A DNA stretch of 38,696 bases from Micromonospora arida (GTDB taxonomy: Bacteria > Actinomycetota > Actinomycetes > Mycobacteriales > Micromonosporaceae): positions 1-38,696 of the forward strand of contig NZ_QGSY01000198.1 of NCBI RefSeq assembly GCF_003857035.1, written 5' to 3'. Below are positions 33,236 through 38,696 of this stretch, piece by piece; within the stretch, counting starts at the first letter, position 1; each line of letters opens with the position of its first letter. The notes under the pieces were generated by a model. It was not told the origin of the DNA and ran no database searches. It saw only the letters and a list, made by a program, of their open reading frames with translations. Both the position numbers and the translations under genes were made by a program.

Positions 33236-33861
33236 CCGTCACCACCCTGGCGACGCTCGCCGCGCTCGGCGCGTTCCATGGTCTGAACCCGGCGATGGGT
33301 TGGCTGTTCGCGGTGGCCCGGGGCCTACAGGAGCGCAGTCGGCTGGCGTTGCTGCGCGCCCTGCCGCCGATCGCCGCGGGGCATCTCGCCTCGGTGGCCA
33401 TCGTCGCCGCGTTGGTCTCGGCGACCCGGTCGGTGACGGCGAGCAGCGCCCTCGCGGTGATCGGCGGTGGGGTGCTCGTGGCCTTCGGGCTGTGGCGGCT
33501 GCTCTCGGAGCGGCACTTCCGCTGGGCGGGGATGCGGCTGTCGGCGGCGCAGCTCGCCGCCTGGTCGTTCCTGATGTCGTCGGCGCACGGCGCGGGGTTG
33601 ATGCTGTTGCCGGTGCTGGTGGCCGAGCCGGTGCCCGGGGGTCACTCCGGGCACCTGGCCGCCGCGCCGGTGGGCGCGCTGTCCGGCCTCGCGGCGGCCG
33701 GGGTGCACACCGTGGCCATGCTCGGCGTCGCCCTGGCCGTGGCGCTGCTGGTCTACCAGGTGTTCGGGGTCGGTGTGCTGCGTCGGGCCTGGTTCAACGT
33801 GGACCGGCTCTGGGCCGGGGTGCTGGTGGCCGCAGGGTTGGTGACGCTGATCAGAGCGTGA
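33232..33861 (+). CDS. Polytopic membrane protein linked to mtoX
   Basis: A 209-residue membrane protein with about six spans. I cannot name its family with confidence. Two histidine motifs stand out: AFHGLNPAMGW in the first span (about residues 14-24) and MSSAHGAGLMLLP in the middle; a third, GVHTVAMLG, follows. Such H-G-x-x-P arrangements occur in small metal or sulfur transporters of the DsbD/UreH-like kind, so copper supply to MtoX or export of a sulfur product is possible. Its GTG overlaps the mtoX stop (GTGA), so it is translationally coupled to mtoX and probably works with it. Confidence 0.8.
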   Translation: MTVTTLATLAALGAFHGLNPAMGWLFAVARGLQERSRLALLRALPPIAAGHLASVAIVAALVSATRSVTASSALAVIGGGVLVAFGLWRLLSERHFRWAGMRLSAAQLAAWSFLMSSAHGAGLMLLPVLVAEPVPGGHSGHLAAAPVGALSGLAAAGVHTVAMLGVALAVALLVYQVFGVGVLRRAWFNVDRLWAGVLVAAGLVTLIRA

Positions 33862-33903
33862 CAGTCCATCGTGGAAGCACTCGAACTGTGCTTTCATGTC
33901 GGC

Positions 33904-34920
33904 ATGATCACTCCCACTCCCCTCATGCGCCTGGTGGCCGGTGTGTGGGGGTTCAAGACCCTCGCGGCCGGCGTCGAGCTCGGCCTGTTCACCCGATTGG
34001 CCGGCGGGCGGACGATGACCGTCGAGCAGGCCGCCGCCGAGTTCGGGCTGCCGGACCGGCCGGCGGACCTGTTGCTGGCCGCCAGCGCCTCGCTGGGGCT
34101 GCTGGAGAAGGCTGGCGACGGCTACCGCAACACCGAGTTGGCCGAGCAGTTCCTGGTCGAGGGTCGCCCGTACTACTTCGGCGCGCAGGTCCGCTACTCG
34201 GACCTGCGGACCTACCTGCCCTGGCACCGCATCGGTGAGGCCCTGCGCACGGACCGGCCGTTGACCTGGGACCCGGAGGCTCAACAGTCGATGTTCGACA
34301 CGGCCGACCCGGAGATGCTGGCGCAGTTCTGGGACGCCATGTTCTCCACGTCCAGCTTCACCGCCAGCGCGTTGGCCGACGCCTACGACTTCTCCGCGCA
34401 CCGCCGGCTGCTCGACGTGGGCGGCGGGGCCGGCGCGTTCCCGATCGAGTTCTGCCGCCGCCTGCCCGACCTGCGGGCGACGGTCCTGGACCTGCCGCAC
34501 GTCTGCGTCCGGGCCCGGGAGCGGATCGCGGAGGCCGGCCTGACCGGGCGGATCGAGGCGGTGGGCGGCGACTTCCTCGCCGACCCGGCGCTGCCGGACG
34601 GGCACGACGTCATCCTGCTCAGCATGATCCTGCACGACTGGGACGAGCCGACGAACCGGGCGTTGCTGGCCCGGTGCCACGCGGCGTTGCCGCCCGGCGG
34701 GGCGATCGTCGTCTGCGAACTGCTGCTCAACGACGAACGCACCGGACCTCCGGAGGCGGCCCTGATGGGGATGAACATGCTTGTCGAGACCGAGGGCGGC
34801 CGGAACTATTCAGGTGCCGAGTACGCCGCCTGGCTCAGCGACGCCGGCTTCGTCGACGTGCGTACCGTGCCGTTCGACGCGCCGGGCGCCAACGGCGCGG
34901 TGGTGGCCCGCCGGCCCTGA
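33904..34920 (+). CDS. SAM-dependent O-methyltransferase (Methyltransf_2)
   Basis: A 338-residue class I methyltransferase of the plant-COMT-like O-methyltransferase family, common in actinobacterial natural-product pathways. The N-terminal dimerisation domain is a winged helix (LGLFTRLAGGRTMTVEQAAA through AASASLGLLEKAGDGYRNTE). The SAM site is LLDVGGGAGAFPIEF, with ATVLDLPHV and GGDFLADP next. The catalytic base histidine is in MILHDWDE. The C-terminal ETEGGRNYSGAEYAAWLSDAGF completes the fold. The acceptor is unknown and no pathway genes are adjacent. The ATG at 33904 lacks a strong ribosome binding site; an upstream GTG at 33871 is possible. Confidence 0.9.
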   Translation: MITPTPLMRLVAGVWGFKTLAAGVELGLFTRLAGGRTMTVEQAAAEFGLPDRPADLLLAASASLGLLEKAGDGYRNTELAEQFLVEGRPYYFGAQVRYSDLRTYLPWHRIGEALRTDRPLTWDPEAQQSMFDTADPEMLAQFWDAMFSTSSFTASALADAYDFSAHRRLLDVGGGAGAFPIEFCRRLPDLRATVLDLPHVCVRARERIAEAGLTGRIEAVGGDFLADPALPDGHDVILLSMILHDWDEPTNRALLARCHAALPPGGAIVVCELLLNDERTGPPEAALMGMNMLVETEGGRNYSGAEYAAWLSDAGFVDVRTVPFDAPGANGAVVARRP

Positions 34921-34927
34921 CCGACGA

Positions 34928-34966
34928 CGACACCCGGCCCCGGTGCGAACCGCGGGCCGGGTGTCG
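34928..34966. terminator. Bidirectional terminator hairpin
   Basis: CGACACCCGGCCC (34928-34940) pairs perfectly with GGGCCGGGTGTCG (34954-34966); the loop itself contains a CGGT/ACCG pair. A second small hairpin, GCGCC-TTAC-GGCGC, follows at 34969-34982. It lies between two convergent genes, 7 bp after the methyltransferase stop and 43 bp from the hydrolase stop. No T-run. Confidence 0.75.
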
Positions 34967-35009
34967 CGGCGCCTTACGGCGCGGGCGTCCGATCGGCTAC
35001 CGGTACGGG

Positions 35010-35861
35010 TCAGGCGCGAGCCTTGGCCGGCTGCTTCATGAAGTCCAGGACCGCCTTGTTGATCTCGTCGGCGTGGGTCCACGGGATGCCGTGCGGTGCA
35101 CCCTTGAGCGTGATGAGCTGGGCGGTCGGCATCATCGGCCCGAGCCGCTGGCCGGTCACCGGGTAGGGCAGCACCCGGTCCTGGTCACCCTGCACGATCA
35201 GCACCGGAATGTTGATCTTCGGCAGGTCGGGGCGGAAGTCCTCCTGCCAGGCGTCCACACTGTCGTGGGTGGCCTTGCCGGAGGCCATCGCGCCGATCTG
35301 CCAGTGCGCCCGGTACGCCTCCTCGCTGACCCGCTTGCCCATGTTCTGGTCCGGGTTGAAGAACGCGTCACAGAAGGACGTCAGGTAGGCGAACCGGTCC
35401 TTGATGATGGCGTCCTGGAAACCCTTGAAGAGGCTCCGGTCGACGCCCTCCGGGTTGTCGCTCGCCTTGGCCAGCATCGGTTGCAGCGGGCTGAGCAGCA
35501 CGGCCCGGCTGACCCGTTGCGAGCCGTAGTTGCCCAGGTAACGGACCACCTCGCCGGTGCCCATCGAGTGACCGATCAGAGTCACCTCGTTCAGGTCCAG
35601 CTCGGTCATCAACACGTCCAGGTCCGCGGCGAACGTGTTGTAGTCGTACCCGAAGGCCGGCTGGGCGGAGTTACCGTTACCGCGGCGATCGTAGGTGATC
35701 GTCCGGTATCCGGCGTTCTGCAGCGCCCGTGTCTCCTTCTCCCAGGTCGCGCCATTGAACGGGAAGCCGTGGATCAGCACCACCGGCTTACCGGAACCGT
35801 GGTCCTCGTAGTACAGGTCGATGGGCGCGGAGTTTTCCGTCCCCACGGTAATGAAAGGCAT
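35010..35861 (-). CDS. Alpha/beta hydrolase, non-haem haloperoxidase-like
   Basis: A 283-residue cytosolic alpha/beta hydrolase closest in pattern to cofactor-free haloperoxidases/esterases. The oxyanion-loop HGFPFNGATW, the strand-turn TYDRRGNGNSAQP, the nucleophile elbow GHSMGTGEVVRYL (Ser), the acid in VQGDQDRVLP and the histidine in GAPHGIPWTHADEIN form the catalytic set. Such enzymes hydrolyse esters or form peracids; the substrate is unknown. CAGGAGA 6 bases upstream selects the ATG at 35861 over a longer, arginine-rich frame. Confidence 0.9.
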   Translation of the reverse strand: MPFITVGTENSAPIDLYYEDHGSGKPVVLIHGFPFNGATWEKETRALQNAGYRTITYDRRGNGNSAQPAFGYDYNTFAADLDVLMTELDLNEVTLIGHSMGTGEVVRYLGNYGSQRVSRAVLLSPLQPMLAKASDNPEGVDRSLFKGFQDAIIKDRFAYLTSFCDAFFNPDQNMGKRVSEEAYRAHWQIGAMASGKATHDSVDAWQEDFRPDLPKINIPVLIVQGDQDRVLPYPVTGQRLGPMMPTAQLITLKGAPHGIPWTHADEINKAVLDFMKQPAKARA

Positions 35862-36001
35862 GTTTGTCTCCTGCTCCGGTCTCGGGCTGTCGGACGCCCC
35901 GCGCTTTCCCGTCGGGTCTCCGGATATGCGGGTCGACAGATCGGCCCGAACGGCAGGCGCAGAGGTTCCGCGAACCACCCGTACCGTCCTAACCTCGGAG
36001 G

Positions 36002-36868
36002 GTGAAACTTCCGCCCCGGCTGCGGGCCGTCAGCGACCTGCACGTCGGGCACCCTCAGAACCGCGCGTTCGTCCAGGAGCTGCACCCGGACAACGCCGGC
36101 GACTGGCTGCTCGTCGCCGGGGACGTCGCCGACCGGTTCGCCGACATCGAGTGGGCACTCGGGTTACTGAGCAGTCGGTTCGCACGGGTCGTCTGGGCAC
36201 CGGGCAACCACGAGCTGTGGACGCCGCCGCGTGACCCGGTCACGTTGCGCGGCGAGGAGCGCTACCGCGAGCTGGTCCGGATGTGCCGGCGGTTGGGGGT
36301 GGTCACCCCGGAGGATCCGTACCCGGTGTGGGACGGCGACGGCGGCCCGGCCACGATCGCCCCGCTCTTCGTGCTCTACGACTACACGTTCCGGGTGCCC
36401 GAGGCACAAACCCAGCAGGAGTCACTGGCCCTGGCATACAAGGCCGGTGTGGTGTGCACCGACGAGGCGCTGCTGCACCCCGACCCGTACCCGAGCCGGG
36501 AGGCGTGGTGCGACGCCCGGGTCACCGAGACCGAACGCCGGCTGGTCGAACGCGACCCGGCGCTGCCGACGGTGCTGGTCAACCACTACCCGCTGGTGCG
36601 CGAACCCACCGACGTCCTGCGGTACCCGCTGTTCGCCCAGTGGTGCGGCACCGTCCGCACCAGCGACTGGCACCTGCGCTTCGACGCCGCCACAGTCGTG
36701 TACGGGCACCTGCACATCCCCCGCACTACGTTCCACGACGGGGTGCGTTTCGAGGAGGTCTCCCTCGGCTACCCCCGCGAGTGGCAGCCCCGAGGGCCGG
36801 TACCCGACCCGGTACGCACCATCCACCCGGCCGACGACAGACGCCGGCGCTCGTCCGTCAGCGGTTGA
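36002..36868 (+). CDS. pptH: PptH-like phosphopantetheinyl hydrolase (metallophosphoesterase)
   Basis: A 288-residue calcineurin-type metallophosphoesterase. Metal motifs are SDLHVGH, VAGDVADRF, APGNHELW, VNHYP and YGHLHIPRT. From memory it matches M. tuberculosis PptH (Rv2795c) well beyond these motifs: the shared stretches include MCRRLGVVTPEDPYPVW, LYDYTF, WCGTVRTSDWH and VRFEEVSLGYPREW. PptH removes 4'-phosphopantetheine from carrier proteins, opposing the transferase PptT. In mycobacteria pptT and pptH are adjacent; here no transferase gene is present. The GTG is only one base after a GGAGG, while TAACCT (35990-35995) is 6 bases upstream, so the message may be leaderless. Confidence 0.85.
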   Translation: MKLPPRLRAVSDLHVGHPQNRAFVQELHPDNAGDWLLVAGDVADRFADIEWALGLLSSRFARVVWAPGNHELWTPPRDPVTLRGEERYRELVRMCRRLGVVTPEDPYPVWDGDGGPATIAPLFVLYDYTFRVPEAQTQQESLALAYKAGVVCTDEALLHPDPYPSREAWCDARVTETERRLVERDPALPTVLVNHYPLVREPTDVLRYPLFAQWCGTVRTSDWHLRFDAATVVYGHLHIPRTTFHDGVRFEEVSLGYPREWQPRGPVPDPVRTIHPADDRRRRSSVSG

Positions 36869-36873
36869 GGTCG

Positions 36874-38070
36874 TCAGGATTTCCGCAGTGGCCGGAAGGC
36901 GGCCCGCACCTCGGCGGAGAAGAGTTCCGGCTCCTCCCAGGCCGCGAAGTGCCCGCCGCGGTCGGCCTCGTTGAAGTACGCGATGCCGGGGTAGACAGCC
37001 TCGGCCCAGCTCCGTGGAGCGGCCCAGATCTCGCCGGGGAACGTGGTGAAGGCGACCGGCACCGTGACCGGCGGCGGAGCCTGACCGGCTGCCTGGGCCG
37101 CTGCTTGAAACCGCCCCTGCTCCCAGTACCACCGGGCGGACGACGCACCGGTGCCCGTCAACCAGTACAGCGTGATGTTGTCGAGGATGCTGTCCCGAGT
37201 GAGACCGCCGGCCGGCTCACCGTCGAGGAACACGCGGGAGATCTTGTAGTAGCTGTCCGTGTCGTGGTCGAGCATCCAGGCCGCCAACCCGACAGGTGAG
37301 TCCAGCAGCGAATAGCCGATCGTCTGTGGCCGGGTGGACTGCTCCAGGAAGTAGCCGAACCCGTCCATCGAGAACAGCTTGAGCGCGTCGAGCGCGGCGC
37401 GTTCCTGCTCGGAATTCGCCGGCAACTTGTCCTTGATGCCGACCGCCCCGGCGAGCAGGTTGACGTGGATGCCGAGCAGCCCCTCGGGTCCCTGACGCCC
37501 CATGGCATCCGTGACGGCGGCCCCCACATCGCCACCCTGCGCGACGTAGCGCGGGTAACCGAGGCGGTCCATGAGTTTCGCCCACGCCTGTGCCATCCGC
37601 GCCGAATTCCAGCCGGACTCGGTCGGCTCGCCGGAGAAGCCGTAGCCGGGCAACGATGGCAGCACCAGGTGGAACGCGTCCTCGGGCGTGCCGCCGTGCG
37701 CCGTCGGGTCGGTCAGCGGGCCGACGACCCCGAGCAGCTCGACTACCGAGCCCGGCCAGCCGTGCGTCATGATCAGCGGTAGGGCGTTCTCATGCTGCGA
37801 CCGCACGTGGATGAAGTGAATCTCGACCCCGTCGATGTTCGTCGTGTACTGCGGCAGCGAGTTCAGCTTCGTCTCGCACGCACGCCAGTCGTAATCGGTC
37901 ATCCAGTGGCGGGTCAGCTCCTGCATCGTCGCCAGCTGCACCCCCTGCGAGCGATCGGTGACCAACTCGCGGATAGGCCAGCGGGTGGCCGCGATCCGGC
38001 GACGCAGATCGGCGATCGCGTCCTCCGATGTGTCGAGCCGGAAGGGACGAATTTCGTTGTCGTTGGACAT
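36874..38070 (-). CDS. Epoxide hydrolase (EHN type)
   Basis: A 398-residue microsomal-type epoxide hydrolase. The N-terminal EHN domain (IRPFRLDTSEDAIADLRRRI and the W-x-x-D-Y-D-W segment, about residues 5-90) precedes the alpha/beta hydrolase core: HGWPGSVVELL, LPGYGFSGEP, nucleophile aspartate in AQGGDVGAAVTDAMG, and histidine in RGGHFAAWEEPELF. It opens epoxides to diols; the natural substrate is unknown. GAGGTGG 5 bases upstream selects the ATG at 38070; a GTG at 38079 is less likely. It converges on pptH, with stops 5 bp apart. Confidence 0.9.
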   Translation of the reverse strand: MSNDNEIRPFRLDTSEDAIADLRRRIAATRWPIRELVTDRSQGVQLATMQELTRHWMTDYDWRACETKLNSLPQYTTNIDGVEIHFIHVRSQHENALPLIMTHGWPGSVVELLGVVGPLTDPTAHGGTPEDAFHLVLPSLPGYGFSGEPTESGWNSARMAQAWAKLMDRLGYPRYVAQGGDVGAAVTDAMGRQGPEGLLGIHVNLLAGAVGIKDKLPANSEQERAALDALKLFSMDGFGYFLEQSTRPQTIGYSLLDSPVGLAAWMLDHDTDSYYKISRVFLDGEPAGGLTRDSILDNITLYWLTGTGASSARWYWEQGRFQAAAQAAGQAPPPVTVPVAFTTFPGEIWAAPRSWAEAVYPGIAYFNEADRGGHFAAWEEPELFSAEVRAAFRPLRKS

Positions 38071-38216
38071 CTTCCCCACCTCGCCAGGTCGAGTCGGACA
38101 GTGCCGATCACCGACAGCGCCGGCACTCGCCCAGTCTCACAGCGGGCCAGTGGTACTCGGGCCCAAACGCGAATCGCCGACGCGCCTCCGCGTCAGACCC
38201 GTGGAATGATCAACCG

Positions 38217-38666
38217 GTGAGCCAACCGGACGAGCTCGACGACAACTGGCTGAACGGTGCGGAAATCACCTGTCCGGAGTGCCACGAACGGCTCTACCGC
38301 CTCGACCACTCGCCGCTGCTTGACTGCTACTTCCTCTACTGCGACAGCTGCCCGATGCGGGTCGACGTCAGTTACTACGACAGCACGTGCACGGCCATTG
38401 CGGACGCGCTGCCGTCCCGGGACGACGCCTACCCCACGCTGATGGCGGCACTTGAGGAGCGACTGCGGCCATGCGACTGCGGCGGGCGGTTCCGGGACTC
38501 CGCGCCTCGGCGCTGCCACCGGTGCTCCACCGTCCTGACTGCCATCAGCGCGCCCTCCGGCGTCGACGTCTGGCCAGGTTGGTGGACAGCCGAGACGGAC
38601 ACCGCCTCGGTGGAAGAGCAGTTCACCGCCAGGTACTTCCGCACCGATAACCTCTGGGAGCACTGA
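38217..38666 (+). CDS. Zinc-ribbon-containing hypothetical protein
   Basis: I do not recognise the family. The 149-residue soluble protein has cysteine pairs typical of zinc ribbons: CPECHERLY (about residue 19), YCDSCPMRVDV, then RPCDCGGRFRD and RRCHRCSTVL, that is, two likely four-cysteine metal sites. The C-terminal part (VWPGWWTAETDTASVEEQFTARYF) is acidic and aromatic. I chose the GTG at 38217, where the cysteine-rich domain begins after a short acidic leader; the longer open frame upstream runs antisense through the epoxide hydrolase gene. No strong ribosome binding site is visible. Confidence 0.68.
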   Translation: MSQPDELDDNWLNGAEITCPECHERLYRLDHSPLLDCYFLYCDSCPMRVDVSYYDSTCTAIADALPSRDDAYPTLMAALEERLRPCDCGGRFRDSAPRRCHRCSTVLTAISAPSGVDVWPGWWTAETDTASVEEQFTARYFRTDNLWEH

Positions 38667-38696
38667 CGCCGCCAGGATCAGTCGGGCCACCAGCAC

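Overview
The window is about 38.7 kb of very GC-rich DNA from a high-GC actinobacterium. Codon use, frequent GTG/TTG starts, ATGA/GTGA gene overlaps and the gene families fit the Micromonosporaceae (Micromonospora-like); this placement is an inference from style, not from a marker gene. I recognise 43 protein-coding genes. I see no rRNA, tRNA, CRISPR array, insertion sequence or prophage. It looks like ordinary chromosome rich in metabolic and regulatory modules.

Layout. (1) 55-4770: small genes, comprising a DUF2267 protein, two SnoaL/NTF2-fold proteins, an RsbW-like ATPase, an SMI1/KNR4 protein, a translationally overlapping pair of RlaP-type nucleotidyltransferases (PF10127) and a MOSC protein. 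(2) 4837-7560: trpB-trpA-gntR, a stand-alone tryptophan synthase pair behind a promoter that looks leaderless and carries a tandem 10-bp repeat, with a GntR/UTRA regulator downstream. (3) 7662-10247: a NarL-type two-component system divergent from a small membrane protein. (4) 10505-14760: a secreted sugar-dehydrogenase-like protein and a secreted LamG protein, divergent from a LacI regulator with two overlapping perfect operators between them. (5) 14776-26585: a urea block. urtABCDE (urea ABC transporter) and ureABCFGD (urease) lie on the same strand, separated by a cytosolic UrtA/AmiC-like binding protein divergent from a MarR regulator. A GlnR-like element precedes urtA. (6) 26909-27903: a membrane protein and a GNAT acetyltransferase. 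(7) 27938-33861: a sulfur block. SsuD is divergent from ssuA-ssuC-ssuB-mtoX-membrane protein, so sulfonate uptake and desulfonation are linked to methanethiol oxidation. (8) 33904-38666: an O-methyltransferase, an alpha/beta hydrolase, a PptH-like phosphopantetheinyl hydrolase, an epoxide hydrolase and a zinc-ribbon protein.

How it works together. The urea block would import urea at low concentration and hydrolyse it to ammonia and CO2, probably under nitrogen control. The sulfur block would import sulfonates, release sulfite, and handle methanethiol through a copper-dependent oxidase. The most unusual points are the trpBA control region, the transporter-oxidase-membrane protein sulfur operon, the intracellular urea/amide-type sensor between urt and ure, the paired and partly degenerate RlaP proteins, and a pptH gene separated from any phosphopantetheinyl transferase gene.
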